64,000 bases of DNA, taken from Candidatus Comchoanobacter bicostacola (GTDB lineage: Bacteria > Pseudomonadota > Gammaproteobacteria > Comchoanobacterales > Comchoanobacteraceae). Location: the NCBI RefSeq assembly GCF_024172705.1, contig NZ_CP092900.1, positions 62,001-126,000 on the forward strand. Reading direction: 5' to 3'. Shown in pieces: positions 8,974-18,265 of the stretch (position 1 is the stretch's first letter; each line of letters opens with the position of its first letter). A model generated the notes under the pieces. It saw nothing but the letters and a program-made list of their open reading frames with translations, was not told the origin of the DNA and did not search any database. A program made the position numbers and the translations under genes.

Positions 8974-9951
8974 TTAAGCCTTTGGATTAGGAGGTGGGAA
9001 TAGGTTTCTAAATGCGTGCTGGTGTTTTTTAGTTTCAGTATTTTTGCCGTAAATTTTTTTGTGGTTTTTTTCCAATATTTTAGCTGCACTCACTGGATTC
9101 TTCTGTATTTGCAAGGCAACTTTTACTCGAGCATAAGATTTTCCTCCAAATATGCTTTTTACTCTCATCCAAAGTAATTTTATAAGATTTGGGTTTGAGC
9201 CATCAATATTTTTATATGCTAGGTAAGAACGTGCTTGTAGTATTTGGGCTGTGATATTTAATATTCCTACTTTAAACGCTTCCTGTTTCTCAATGCATTG
9301 TTGTAGGTTCTGGAGGTAAAACCCTTTTACATCCCCTTCTATTATCTTACGCCCGTCTTCGCTTAATGCTTGATTGATATTTAAGAGCTCTTGAGTAGAC
9401 ATGTTGCTTAGATAGGGCTCTATTTCCTCTTCAATACCCGTAAATAAATTAGCGTCTTGTATAAAGTATTGATCCATAGTATTACGCTCTATTTTTTTGT
9501 ACGTATAACCCAGTGAGCAAATACTTTTTTCTGATACATTGCATGCTAGTAAGAGATTGACTACATGAAAAGGAGAAGACGGTTCATCTGTAATAAATCG
9601 TTTTATTACTAGATCAGTAGTCGGCAGTTTAAATTCACTAGGGTCAACAGTTACACAAATTTTTCCCGACACCTCATCTTTTTTAGGTCTGCTTAAACAG
9701 TTTGTAATGGCTAAATGCATGGATGTTAGAATTTTATCCGGATCATCGTAATAAGGGCTTATTTCATTCAATGTAAGATTGGTCATTAACTCAATACTTT
9801 TAGTATCGACAATAATACCGGCTTGGTCATACGCCTCCATCAGTGTCTGTTTAATTTCAGATGGATCTACTCCATCGTCATAGACAATTTCTTTTGTTTC
9901 ACGGAGTGGGCCTTTGCCAAGTTGATCCTTCCAAGTAACTTTTTTAGTCAT
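8974..9951 (-). CDS. Accessory protein with C-terminal VKSIFGGK module (paralogue of next gene)
   Basis: No known family is recognised. From the ATG at 9951 the protein is 325 aa; the frame is also open to a TTG at 9966. The N-terminal two thirds look helical and soluble. The C-terminus matches the neighbour at 9967: WMRVKSIFGGK (residues ~262-271), then YAR, a run of NP-K-IL spacing, KIYGK and a terminal FRNLFPPPNP. The two genes abut, so they form an operon from tandem duplication and divergence. The module resembles the IKSLF segment found in five proteins of island II. An effector or host-interaction role is a guess from context. Confidence 0.7.
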   Translation of the reverse strand: MTKKVTWKDQLGKGPLRETKEIVYDDGVDPSEIKQTLMEAYDQAGIIVDTKSIELMTNLTLNEISPYYDDPDKILTSMHLAITNCLSRPKKDEVSGKICVTVDPSEFKLPTTDLVIKRFITDEPSSPFHVVNLLLACNVSEKSICSLGYTYKKIERNTMDQYFIQDANLFTGIEEEIEPYLSNMSTQELLNINQALSEDGRKIIEGDVKGFYLQNLQQCIEKQEAFKVGILNITAQILQARSYLAYKNIDGSNPNLIKLLWMRVKSIFGGKSYARVKVALQIQKNPVSAAKILEKNHKKIYGKNTETKKHQHAFRNLFPPPNPKA

Positions 9952-9966
9952 TCTAAATTCTATCAA

Positions 9967-10827
9967 TTAAGGACGCGGACGCGGGAATAAATCCCTGAAT
10001 GATCCTTCCTTTGCAGGTTTTCTATGATCTTTGCCATAGAGCTTATCACTTTTAAGGATGGTGTCTGATTTTTCAGGATGTTGTAATATGTTTAAAGCAG
10101 CAAGACGTCTCGCATAAGCTTTTCCACCAAATAAGCTTTTGACACGCATATATAGCGTTTGGAAGAAACCAATTTTTCCAGAATATCCCTTATAGTTGAG
10201 ATAAACTTTTGCTTTCATTGCGGGTAATATTTGAGACTCAAACATCTGTTTCAGTGGGTTACCTTCATTTAAGTTGTTGACTTGGTCTTGCAATGTGCGA
10301 TATTTCTTTGAGTCAACTGGATCCTTTTTAATTTGAGTTAACATCTCATCAGAGAGCTCTTTAAAAGATGTGGACTGTGTAGCATTGTTAAAGTCTGTAT
10401 TAATAGTCGTTAGTAGCTCTGTTAAATGTTTCACTTGTAACTCATTATTTGGGTCAATAGTGCAAACAGCTGCATGTGCGAGTGACTCGTTTATACCTGG
10501 ACTAACCTTCAGTTCTCCTGCTGCTTCATCTAAAGCTAGGTATTTTGTGGTAATGTTAGGATGGCTATTATAATCTGCGACTGTTATTCCTGTTAATAAA
10601 CCTTGTTGTATTGCATTTATATGTTTTGAAGTGAGCGTCCCAACCTCACTTTCAGTTAAAAATCGCTCATCTTTATCCAGTGTTTCGCCACTATTCAAGA
10701 CTACAGCTAAACCGGTGTACAGTTCTGCCGTGAAGATGACCTTTGGATATTCGTTACTTTCCTTTAGAGTTTTTCCAGCTTGGGTCACTGCTTCTCTAAT
10801 TTCGTATAGGGTCATTGCTTTTTTCAT
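9967..10827 (-). CDS. Accessory protein with C-terminal VKSLFGGK module
   Basis: This 286-aa protein belongs to no known family that I recognise. It is the upstream paralogue of the gene ending at 8974: both end in MRVKSxFGGKxYAR (here residues 227-240), a YGK motif and a terminal FRDLFPRPRP-type tail. The N-terminal part is mostly helical, acidic and soluble, with no signal peptide. A strong promoter with CTGACA and TATAAC stands 27-54 bases upstream. The gene starts the two-gene unit. Confidence 0.7.
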   Translation of the reverse strand: MKKAMTLYEIREAVTQAGKTLKESNEYPKVIFTAELYTGLAVVLNSGETLDKDERFLTESEVGTLTSKHINAIQQGLLTGITVADYNSHPNITTKYLALDEAAGELKVSPGINESLAHAAVCTIDPNNELQVKHLTELLTTINTDFNNATQSTSFKELSDEMLTQIKKDPVDSKKYRTLQDQVNNLNEGNPLKQMFESQILPAMKAKVYLNYKGYSGKIGFFQTLYMRVKSLFGGKAYARRLAALNILQHPEKSDTILKSDKLYGKDHRKPAKEGSFRDLFPRPRP

Positions 10828-10853
10828 AATATTTCTCTCTTTATTTTGTTGTG

Positions 10854-10881
10854 GTTATAAATAAAAGATTAGCGTTGTCAG
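10854..10881 (-). promoter_or_regulatory. Promoter CTGACA-N16-TATAAC of the VKSLFGG gene pair
   Basis: On the minus strand, CTGACA (10876-10881) and TATAAC (10854-10859) are separated by exactly 16 bases. The same two hexamers and spacing occur before the genes at 12156 and 38741. Confidence 0.65.
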
Positions 10882-10951
10882 GTTTAATTTTAACTAAAAA
10901 CAAAAATGGCTAGAGTATTAGCAAAGAGAAAATTGATTTTAATGTAATAAA

Positions 10952-10986
10952 AAAGCGCATGTTAAAGTGTGACTAACATGCGCTTT
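10952..10986 (-). terminator. Intrinsic terminator of the ASKHA-like gene
   Basis: A 13-base perfect stem (10952-10964 with 10974-10986, core GCGCATGTTA) with an 9-base loop is followed on the minus strand by a T-rich run. It lies 24 bases past the stop of the gene ending at 11010. Confidence 0.85.
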
Positions 10987-11009
10987 GATGGTTCATTAAC
11001 GGTATATTA

Positions 11010-11945
11010 TTATCTAGTAGAAGTTGTTGCTGCTGCACCGCCTTGAGTACTCGGTTTAACATCAAAAGCTGTTACAGATTGTCCTTTAAATAGGGTTATA
11101 CTTGGCTCACGAATTGTTTGCTCAACAAGTGTATTTATATCGTGATTAAACTGAGTGTGATGAATCTTAGATTCATTTAACTGAGTTACAGATACAGCTA
11201 CTTTTCTAGCATCTAGTGCAATCTCATAGGCAGCTACCTGACCATCTTTTAAACCAACACATCCAAACCCAGGGTTTGATCCACCTGCCGTTCTATAGAA
11301 TTGCTTGATGTCTGCAACTAGACCTTGAAGTTCACTTGTGATTCGCTCAAAGCAAAGGTCTGCAAGAACAGTTTGTAGTCCCATGCTGAATAGCTTTGGG
11401 TTACAGGTTTTATCTTTCGTGCTTTTAGTAAATAATGCTCTGAGTAACCTTCTGTAAGATTTAGAGCCAATGCTGGTAATGGGTTCTACAAACTCATTTT
11501 TGTAACGTGCAGCACCACCACCAAGAACTAAGATACCCTCACTGTATCCAAAACTTGGGTTGACGGTTCTTTCTTGAGCAACGCGGTTTGCAGCATCACA
11601 GTTTTCAGTTTGAATAGCAACAATGCCTGCGCATACCTGAGCAAAGAGAGTGGTGTGTTTTTCGAACATGGAGCCAAGTTGAAGTGTAGAGATCACGACA
11701 CCATTAGCTTTTGCATTTTTATTCAAGTGATCTAACAGCGCCTTAATTGCTTCAGCAAGACTTGGATCATTTGCTGGGCTTGTGTGAAAGCGCTCAATCA
11801 GCGCATTATATACAGGATCAGTACTGGCTTTTATTTCTATTTTTTTACCGCTTGCATTTAAAAATTTGAATGATGAGCTTCCTAGATCAACTAGATTGGG
11901 TCTTAAGCCGTGTAAAGTTTCTTTTGGGTGTATGTAAGATAGCAT
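11010..11945 (-). CDS. Hypothetical protein with actin/Ppx-like (ASKHA) nucleotide-binding motifs
   Basis: The N-terminus has VDLGSSSFKFLNASG, close to the phosphate-1 loop of the sugar kinase/Hsp70/actin and Ppx/GppA fold. A later EGILVLGGGAARY resembles the phosphate-2 loop. About 311 aa follow the ATG at 11945, chosen because GGAG stands nine bases upstream; an ATG five codons earlier (11960) lacks a ribosome site. The C-terminal tail is low-complexity (GGAAATTSTR). A phosphohydrolase or kinase-like role is inferred only from the two loops. It lies in the same island as the large HAD/macro-like gene and is transcribed away from it. Confidence 0.55.
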   Translation of the reverse strand: MLSYIHPKETLHGLRPNLVDLGSSSFKFLNASGKKIEIKASTDPVYNALIERFHTSPANDPSLAEAIKALLDHLNKNAKANGVVISTLQLGSMFEKHTTLFAQVCAGIVAIQTENCDAANRVAQERTVNPSFGYSEGILVLGGGAARYKNEFVEPITSIGSKSYRRLLRALFTKSTKDKTCNPKLFSMGLQTVLADLCFERITSELQGLVADIKQFYRTAGGSNPGFGCVGLKDGQVAAYEIALDARKVAVSVTQLNESKIHHTQFNHDINTLVEQTIREPSITLFKGQSVTAFDVKPSTQGGAAATTSTR

Positions 11946-12048
11946 AGTTGTTTTCTCCATGTTTGTTTTTTATGTTATTAATTAACATATGTTTTTTTGT
12001 TTTTCGTCAATACTTTTTGGTTGGGTTTGTGATATAGATAATTTAATT

Positions 12049-12076
12049 CTGACAGGCTCTTAATAATGATTATAAC
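12049..12076 (+). promoter_or_regulatory. Promoter CTGACA-N16-TATAAC of the large HAD/macro-like gene
   Basis: CTGACA (12049-12054) and TATAAC (12071-12076) are 16 bases apart, identical in hexamers and spacing to the promoters at 10854 and 38684. It lies about 80 bases upstream of the start codon. Confidence 0.65.
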
Positions 12077-12155
12077 CACTCTGAAACTTTGATGTGAATC
12101 ATTAAGAGTTATGAAACGTATAAGCTAACTGAGCTATTAATTGGGAGAAGAACTG

Positions 12156-13940
12156 ATGATGAATGGGATAAAAAATCTGTTGCGGAAAAGAAAAGCAAAG
12201 ACTTTTGAATTTACAGCTGTGAATATTCCAGCGCCACACACAAAAAATATGCCTGGGATACCTATAGAGAATTTGCATGCTACTGCTGAGGAGTGTAAGG
12301 GACAGTTAAAAGATTTATTACCAGAAGGATTAACAGGACTTTTGTTAGACATTGATTATACGTTGCTTACGGTACATACTGATGGGTATTTTAATCGGGT
12401 TGCCGAGTCGCTGCTTGAACTACCAGCTATTAAGGAAGCCATTATAAATAGTGGAATAACTGGTGACGAGATTAATAAGTTTACAGATGTAGATCCCGGA
12501 AAAAGAAAAACTATGTTAAATGCCTTGAAACAGATTTCCTCAAGCGATAGAAAAAAACTTGCTAAGCAGTTTAAGGCGCGTTTGAAAGGCAAGTGTTCTA
12601 AAGAATTCAAAGATATAGATCTATCATTTAAACAAGCATTACAAATACTGTTACAAGATCCTGAAGGTAGTGGAATCTCCGAGGATTTTGGAGATAAACT
12701 ACACAAGAATGCAACATGTATTACACAATTTAAAAAATTTATTTCACCAAACATGAAAACATTAGTCAAAAGTGCTGTCGATCAAGGTACAAAGTGTATT
12801 GCGGTCTCACATACCAAGGGGGGAACATTTATGAAATACCTGTTTGATGATATGGGTATAGAGGTTACAAAGGACACTGCGAATAGTAAGAGCATGGGTG
12901 TTAATAAGAAAACTCATCTTACTGCTGCTATTAGTCTTCTCCAAGGCGAAGGAGGTGATGTGTTGTATATAGATGATGGAAAACATCCATTTACTAATGC
13001 TGTTACGGACTTTGACATGCAACTAGTGGTAATCAAGCCCGGTGAGACGGTAAATCAAGATCGTGTAGCGGCAGTCAATGGTCTGGCAGACTTTGCAAGA
13101 GAATATGCTAAAAAACCAGGTCTTATCGCTGCTCTGAAAAAGACTTCAGTAAATGTGTATGAAACTTTCCATGATAATGGTCATATAAATCACTTGATGA
13201 GAATGGGGCTATCAAGCGAAGGACTTAGTCAACTTAATGTTATGTTGGCACAGATTGCAGATCCTGAGTATTTAAACCGGATTCAACAATCCATGACTCC
13301 TGATCAGAAGTTTATTGTACAAAAATATGTAGAAATGGCAGCAAATGGGTTGGAGAAAGTGCGCGCAGATGACAGCGATTTCAAAGCTACATTAGCTGTG
13401 CGCGCTAAACTATATGGGGCTGAGCATATCTTAACGGCTATTAATAGTAAGGATATGCTAGGTGCTTTAAAAACAGTGTGCAGAGACTTTAATTATGAGA
13501 ATACGCGCTCTCCTGAGGAGAAATTAGCGTCGTTTGTTAAAAATTTAGGTAAGATAGAAGATGCGAGCTTACAAGAGTATAACAGCGCAGCGCCGGAGGA
13601 TAAATACGGTAAGCTAGCAGCGATTGCTGAATTAGCATCACTACCTTTTAAAAACATGAGTAGAGCATTCGGAGGTGAGATTTGGCGCACCTTTAATCAG
13701 GCTGAACTTGTTTATTGTTTAAAAGCGTCTGGAATTAATACAGAGCAAGATGTTGACACTCGTCTATTAAGCGGTGTGGAGAATGATGATACGAAAAAGT
13801 TTGTAAAGACCTATATAAAAGGTGCAGTAGACTTTATTAAGAAAGAGTTGAAGGAGAAAACGGGTAAAGATAAAGTAAAAGAACACTTTCTCCTGGAGGA
13901 TAAGGCGGCGGAAGCAAGGAAGCAAGGAAGGAAGAGCTGA
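12156..13940 (+). CDS. HAD-like accessory protein, 5' part of a split large gene
   Basis: The N-terminal ~300 residues look like a HAD-superfamily phosphatase: motif I LLLDIDYTLL (DxDxT), motif II around CIAVSHT, a Lys in GVNKKTHL, and motif IV VLYIDDGKHPF. It resembles HAD-like proteins of Legionella and relatives. The start is the ATG at 12156, preceded by GGGAG at 8 bases; the frame also opens at a TTG (12141). The ORF stops at a TGA (13938-13940) right after a tandem GAAGCAAG duplication. Removing one 8-base unit joins it in frame to the ORF that continues to 16150, giving one protein of about 1,328 aa. A segment near the end (RAFGGEIWRTFNQAELVYCL) recurs in diverged form just after the break, which supports one original gene. 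Confidence 0.75.
   Translation: MMNGIKNLLRKRKAKTFEFTAVNIPAPHTKNMPGIPIENLHATAEECKGQLKDLLPEGLTGLLLDIDYTLLTVHTDGYFNRVAESLLELPAIKEAIINSGITGDEINKFTDVDPGKRKTMLNALKQISSSDRKKLAKQFKARLKGKCSKEFKDIDLSFKQALQILLQDPEGSGISEDFGDKLHKNATCITQFKKFISPNMKTLVKSAVDQGTKCIAVSHTKGGTFMKYLFDDMGIEVTKDTANSKSMGVNKKTHLTAAISLLQGEGGDVLYIDDGKHPFTNAVTDFDMQLVVIKPGETVNQDRVAAVNGLADFAREYAKKPGLIAALKKTSVNVYETFHDNGHINHLMRMGLSSEGLSQLNVMLAQIADPEYLNRIQQSMTPDQKFIVQKYVEMAANGLEKVRADDSDFKATLAVRAKLYGAEHILTAINSKDMLGALKTVCRDFNYENTRSPEEKLASFVKNLGKIEDASLQEYNSAAPEDKYGKLAAIAELASLPFKNMSRAFGGEIWRTFNQAELVYCLKASGINTEQDVDTRLLSGVENDDTKKFVKTYIKGAVDFIKKELKEKTGKDKVKEHFLLEDKAAEARKQGRKS
13911..13926 (+). repeat. 8-bp tandem duplication (GAAGCAAG x2) that shifts the frame
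   Basis: GAAGCAAG occurs twice, at 13911-13918 and 13919-13926, followed by two further GAAG units. With both copies present the frame closes at 13940. With a single copy the frame reads on through 13927-14020 without a stop into the downstream ORF. Confidence 0.85.
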
Positions 13941-14020
13941 AGGCTTTTTGTAGCGCTTATGATACAACGCAGGCTAAAAAGAATCAATATGAATCTACAT
14001 TAGGTCATTTTGCGAATACG

Positions 14021-16150
14021 GTGCTAAGTTCTACTGATGCAGATGTAATGACTAATTTTGTGGCTGCGGAGCCAAAGGGTAGGCTTAATGCATTGTATCA
14101 ATCAACGGATCCAAAAATAAAAGCGTTATCTAATAGAGCAGGCGGAAGTACGCTTCGCAGTATGAATCAGCTAGAGCTATATTATTGCTATATTAAAAAT
14201 GGTAAGAAATTCCCTGACTCTTGTGCCGATTATCAGGATTTTTTAACGGGTTATATGAAGATGGCTGAGGTAGGTTTATCAAAGATGACTCCAGTTGAGT
14301 GGGATAATGCGGTGTTTGATCACTTTTTTGATGATGCAGATGCAAATCCACGAGTAAATAATGAGGACAAGCGATCTGAGATTGATGCGATAGTAAGTGA
14401 GATAAAAGCGGCCCTTCCAAAACCGTATGTGGGACCACCTGCATCAAGAAGAAGGGTAGGATCAAAGCCCCGGCCATTAAAACGACCACGGATCAAGCTG
14501 GCGGAGGTTGCTCTATCAGGACCTCGGTATAATATTGTCTGCTCGCCTGTCACTAAGGAAAAGGCTGAACTCTATCTAAATAAGTTAAAAAGTGGGGGAA
14601 AAACAATGGGTGCTAACCTCCAACGTGTATTGGGACTCCAGGGTATTGAGGTTCAAAACTTAACAGTAGACAAGTTAATTCAGGCATTATCTGCTACAAA
14701 AAAACCTCGTTTATTTGCAGAGAGTGCCTCTCCCGCTATAGTTAGCGGTTGGAATCCAGATGAAGTAGCAATATTAGATGGCATCATATCAGCGGGGACA
14801 TCACCGGATAAGGTAGTCGGTAATGGATCAAGGGGGTCAGCTAGAAAGTGGTTTGAGCCTAATGATGAAGAGCATGTTAAAGAAATCACACCAGTATTTA
14901 TTAGTGGCGCATTAGGTCATGGGCCATTATTTGATAATGAGGATTATAGAACAGCGCTAGGTCTTGGAGAGGAAAAAAATATTAGTGAAAATTTGCGACC
15001 TAAGCTAGAAGCCGCACTATTGCATATTAATGCCACAGCGCCACCAGCAGAGGGTGCTTTTGTGATGATGCCTGGGATAGGTTGTGGTGAGTTTGCAGGT
15101 AAATTTATGGACGTCATGCCTACAATATTTGCACAAACACTTAACAAGATATTAAACGACCATCCAGAGCGGTTTTCAAATATTAAAGCGGTTTGTTATG
15201 ATGCTTATACAAAAAGTGAGAATGAAGCGGCAAAACTGGCGCTCACAGGTAGTGTAAGACAGAATTCTAAGCTTCATGTTGTTAATGGAGAGGAAAGGGC
15301 TGTTTTACATATGAAGCCATTAGCAATTTCTCAGCTAAATAGTTTACTAGGCCTAGCAAAGTTGGATAATTGTAAAATGTATCGTGGTATCGCTGCAGAC
15401 TTACTTGCACAAAGAGGCAATGATGTACATGATGGTGGAGAGAAGGCTAATGCTACCGATGAAGGCTCTTATCATGGGTCTACGCCAGACGCTGTGGTTG
15501 GAGATCTTGTTGAAATGTATAGGAACAAACATGAGGGCAATGAAGATGCTAGAAAGTTCTTGAACGATTGGACCTATAATCCAAATGACCATCGGTTTTA
15601 CTATCGCAAAAATTTACGAGGATACAGCTTTGGTGAACTTTGCGATAGTTGGGAGTTACTGCCAGTAGAAAACGGAAAGGTAATGAAATATGATTCAAAC
15701 CAGGCTCAGGCTTTAGAGATAAATACTGTGAAATCTGCTGGATCGGCAGCAGATAGTGTACACAATGCTCTCCAACAAGGAACAGCTGAAAATTTTATTG
15801 ATAAAATAGTGAGTTTGTACACACAGTTAGGCGGTCGTACTGTTGATGATTTGAAGGCTCAGGCCGAGAATCTTCCCTCTGATTATAATCCACAGATGAG
15901 CTCACTTGCAATGCGGAAGTTTAAATCTATTGTAGAAGTGATGAAGCCTGGAGTAAATAAAAGGGAGTTAAGAGAAGCGTTTAAAGCAGAGTTTAAAGAG
16001 CATGTGAAGATGATTGAAAAGAGTGACGTGTATGAGAATAAAGATGCTATTAAGAAGTCGAAGTCGGGAGACTTTTTCTCAGAAACAGCTAAGGATGCTG
16101 TTGAGAAAGCGGGTCGGCCTCCGTTGCCACCCAAGGATTATCGTCCCTAA
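14021..16150 (+). CDS. 3' part of the split large gene, with a macrodomain-like loop
   Basis: This 709-aa frame opens at a GTG (14021), but no ribosome site or promoter precedes it, and the same frame is already open from about 13907. It is best read as the downstream half of the gene starting at 12156. The first 50 residues repeat the end of the upstream half (NRAGGSTLRSMNQLELYYCY against a similar upstream segment). Further on, FVMMPGIGCGEFAGKF (residues ~348-363) resembles the PILGCGAFxGN loop of the PARG-like proteins at 35688 and 37249, suggesting a macro/PARG-like domain. The C-terminus is Lys/Glu-rich and ends in PPLPPKDYRP. No enzyme function can be assigned with confidence. Confidence 0.65.
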   Translation: MLSSTDADVMTNFVAAEPKGRLNALYQSTDPKIKALSNRAGGSTLRSMNQLELYYCYIKNGKKFPDSCADYQDFLTGYMKMAEVGLSKMTPVEWDNAVFDHFFDDADANPRVNNEDKRSEIDAIVSEIKAALPKPYVGPPASRRRVGSKPRPLKRPRIKLAEVALSGPRYNIVCSPVTKEKAELYLNKLKSGGKTMGANLQRVLGLQGIEVQNLTVDKLIQALSATKKPRLFAESASPAIVSGWNPDEVAILDGIISAGTSPDKVVGNGSRGSARKWFEPNDEEHVKEITPVFISGALGHGPLFDNEDYRTALGLGEEKNISENLRPKLEAALLHINATAPPAEGAFVMMPGIGCGEFAGKFMDVMPTIFAQTLNKILNDHPERFSNIKAVCYDAYTKSENEAAKLALTGSVRQNSKLHVVNGEERAVLHMKPLAISQLNSLLGLAKLDNCKMYRGIAADLLAQRGNDVHDGGEKANATDEGSYHGSTPDAVVGDLVEMYRNKHEGNEDARKFLNDWTYNPNDHRFYYRKNLRGYSFGELCDSWELLPVENGKVMKYDSNQAQALEINTVKSAGSAADSVHNALQQGTAENFIDKIVSLYTQLGGRTVDDLKAQAENLPSDYNPQMSSLAMRKFKSIVEVMKPGVNKRELREAFKAEFKEHVKMIEKSDVYENKDAIKKSKSGDFFSETAKDAVEKAGRPPLPPKDYRP

Positions 16151-16185
16151 AAATCGTAGTGCCTGTTTTTTGTTTGTGTCACCAT

Positions 16186-16461
16186 TCACGGTGTTTTTTG
16201 AGTAAGTGATACATACTCTGTTCCTGCGTTAGCTTCCTTAGATCTATTTCTTGGACATTCATAACAACAGGGTTCTCCTTGTGCCCATTTTTTATAGTTA
16301 GGTAGTATCATGCATAGAGCATCAGATCCCAAGATATCACTACTTGTAGTCACTAAATCCATATATTCAGAGCATTGGCAGCAATCGATGGTTGAGTCCT
16401 CTCCTTGGAATAGTTGATATAGCCAGTTAATACATCCTCTGGCAATTGTATAAGGCCTCAT
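16186..16461 (-). CDS. Small Cys-rich hypothetical protein (zinc-ribbon-like)
   Basis: The 91-aa frame has paired cysteines, CCQC (residues ~27-30) and CCYEC (~65-69), about 35 residues apart, as in a zinc ribbon. The distribution of residues looks like a real small protein. The ribosome site is weak. It faces the large split gene and diverges from the ABC transporter. Confidence 0.45.
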   Translation of the reverse strand: MRPYTIARGCINWLYQLFQGEDSTIDCCQCSEYMDLVTTSSDILGSDALCMILPNYKKWAQGEPCCYECPRNRSKEANAGTEYVSLTQKTP

Positions 16462-16549
16462 AAGTCATTTCTATTTGTTATCAGTAGTTGTGTGATAAAC
16501 GGTTGAAGGATATCGCTAAAAAGTCTACACTCGAACAGGAGGTTTGTAA

Positions 16550-18265
16550 ATGCCATTAATCAATTTTTTCTCAACACGTGATATTAAATATACGACACGG
16601 TCTGTGTGGTGGGATATAACTGTTTTTATAATGGTCATGCTGTTTTTATATTTGTTGTCTCAAACAGCAAGTGACATACTAATTCCTTATGAGGTTGGTG
16701 ATCCAATTAATATTGATTTAGATCCCTGGGGACTGCCTTACTATGCGTTTAGAACCATACTACGGATGTTTGTTGCACTTGCAGTATCACTGTTTGTGGC
16801 CTTTATTTTTGGGAGCATGGCAGCAAAAAGTGCGACAGCTGAACGAATTATTCTACCCGCTGTTGATGTGTTGCAGTCTATTCCAGTCATTGGATTTTTA
16901 GAGCTGGCTTTTATATGGTTTTTATACGCATTTCCAGGTAGCTTTTTAGGGCCAGAGATCGCTTCTATATTTGCAGTGTTTGTCTCACAAGTCTGGAATT
17001 TGATTTTAGCCTTTTATCAAAGCTTGAAAACCATTCCGGTTAATTATCAAGAAATGGCGTTTATTTACCGATTCTCTCCCTGGCAAAAGTTTTGTAAGTT
17101 AGAACTTCCGTTTGCAGCCCCTAGTTTGATTTGGAACTCTATGCTTTCTTTGTCGGCAGGGTGGTTTTTTGTGGTTGCTGGTGAGGCGATTACCATTGCA
17201 AATCATGATGTAGCACTGCCTGGAATAGGCGCATACATTGCTCAAGCTACAAAAGAGGGTAATGTAGCGGCTATTTATTATGCAATTGCATGTTTGTTTG
17301 TGGTTATTTTAATCTATGATCAAATGATTTTCCGTCCACTTAACTATTGGCTAAGAGCCAGAAAGGGTGAGGGTGGAAAGCCTAATTGGGTATGGAAAAT
17401 GGCTAAGCATTCAGTATTGCTATCGGTCATACAACTTGGGTTCACACGAGTATGGCTTTGGATTTCAGCCAGAAAGAAGAAACATAGCTCTAGATTCAAT
17501 ATCAGAGTATTTCGTGTTCGGGATTGGCATGCTTATTTAGGATATATGCTAACTGCATCAGTGTCTGCATTGCTTGTTTATTATGCTGTATTTTCACTAC
17601 CTGATATTACCCTTGATATGTTAACAGAGGTATTTGTACTGGGTTTTTACACAGCAATGCGCGTGATGTTGCTGGTGATCCTCTGCGCATTAATTTGGAC
17701 TCCAGTTGGGATTTACCTGGGGCTAAATGAGCGGGTTGCAGATATATTACAACCTGTGGTTCAGTTCTTAGCATCCTTCCCGCCTAATATGCTTTATCCT
17801 TTGATTGGCTCGGTTATTATTTATAGAGGTTATAATCCAGATATTTGGTTGTCACCGTTGATTGTGCTCGGTACCCAATGGTATGTATTATTCAATGTGA
17901 TTGCAGGTGTTAGAGCTATGCCTGAGGATGCATTAATGCTGTCTGATGCATTACAAATGAGTCGGTGGTTGATGTTTAAACGGGTCTTGATGCCAGGTAT
18001 ACTGCCCTCAATGGTTACTGGAATGCTGACCGCTGCAGGGGGCGCATGGAACACCAGTATTGTAGCTGAGGCTGTAGATTGGAATGGGCAGAGAATCTAT
18101 GCACAGGGCTTGGGTGCATACATCATGCAGGCTTCACAAGAGGGTTTGAGTCAAAATGTGTACCTGGGTGTGCTGGTCATGTGTGTGTATGTATTAGTGA
18201 TTAATCGATTTGTGTGGATGCCGCTGTATCGATTCGTTGCGCAACGCTATGGGGGGAATCTATGA
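16550..18265 (+). CDS. ABC transporter permease with two fused transmembrane domains (NitT/TauT-like)
   Basis: This 571-aa inner-membrane protein contains two BPD-type permease domains in tandem (residues ~60-270 and ~350-560). Each has an EAA-type coupling loop that contacts the ATPase: EMAFIYRFSPWQKF (~165) and EDALMLSDALQMSRW (~460). A perfect AGGAGG stands before the ATG. It overlaps the ATPase gene by four bases (ATGA). The domain type belongs to the nitrate/sulfonate/taurine importers, but no periplasmic binding protein lies beside it, so the substrate is unknown. Confidence 0.88.
   Translation: MPLINFFSTRDIKYTTRSVWWDITVFIMVMLFLYLLSQTASDILIPYEVGDPINIDLDPWGLPYYAFRTILRMFVALAVSLFVAFIFGSMAAKSATAERIILPAVDVLQSIPVIGFLELAFIWFLYAFPGSFLGPEIASIFAVFVSQVWNLILAFYQSLKTIPVNYQEMAFIYRFSPWQKFCKLELPFAAPSLIWNSMLSLSAGWFFVVAGEAITIANHDVALPGIGAYIAQATKEGNVAAIYYAIACLFVVILIYDQMIFRPLNYWLRARKGEGGKPNWVWKMAKHSVLLSVIQLGFTRVWLWISARKKKHSSRFNIRVFRVRDWHAYLGYMLTASVSALLVYYAVFSLPDITLDMLTEVFVLGFYTAMRVMLLVILCALIWTPVGIYLGLNERVADILQPVVQFLASFPPNMLYPLIGSVIIYRGYNPDIWLSPLIVLGTQWYVLFNVIAGVRAMPEDALMLSDALQMSRWLMFKRVLMPGILPSMVTGMLTAAGGAWNTSIVAEAVDWNGQRIYAQGLGAYIMQASQEGLSQNVYLGVLVMCVYVLVINRFVWMPLYRFVAQRYGGNL

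Noticed and set aside
12356..12769. 137-aa minus-strand ORF inside the HAD-like gene
   Set aside because: Antisense to a well-supported coding region with HAD motifs; no independent signs of expression.
14193..14489. 98-aa minus-strand ORF
   Set aside because: Antisense shadow of the split giant gene; composition dominated by His/Leu/Ser/Pro of the reverse frame.
16180..16199. Possible terminator after the giant gene (CACC...GGTG plus T6)
   Set aside because: The stem is only four to five base pairs; too weak to list as a feature.
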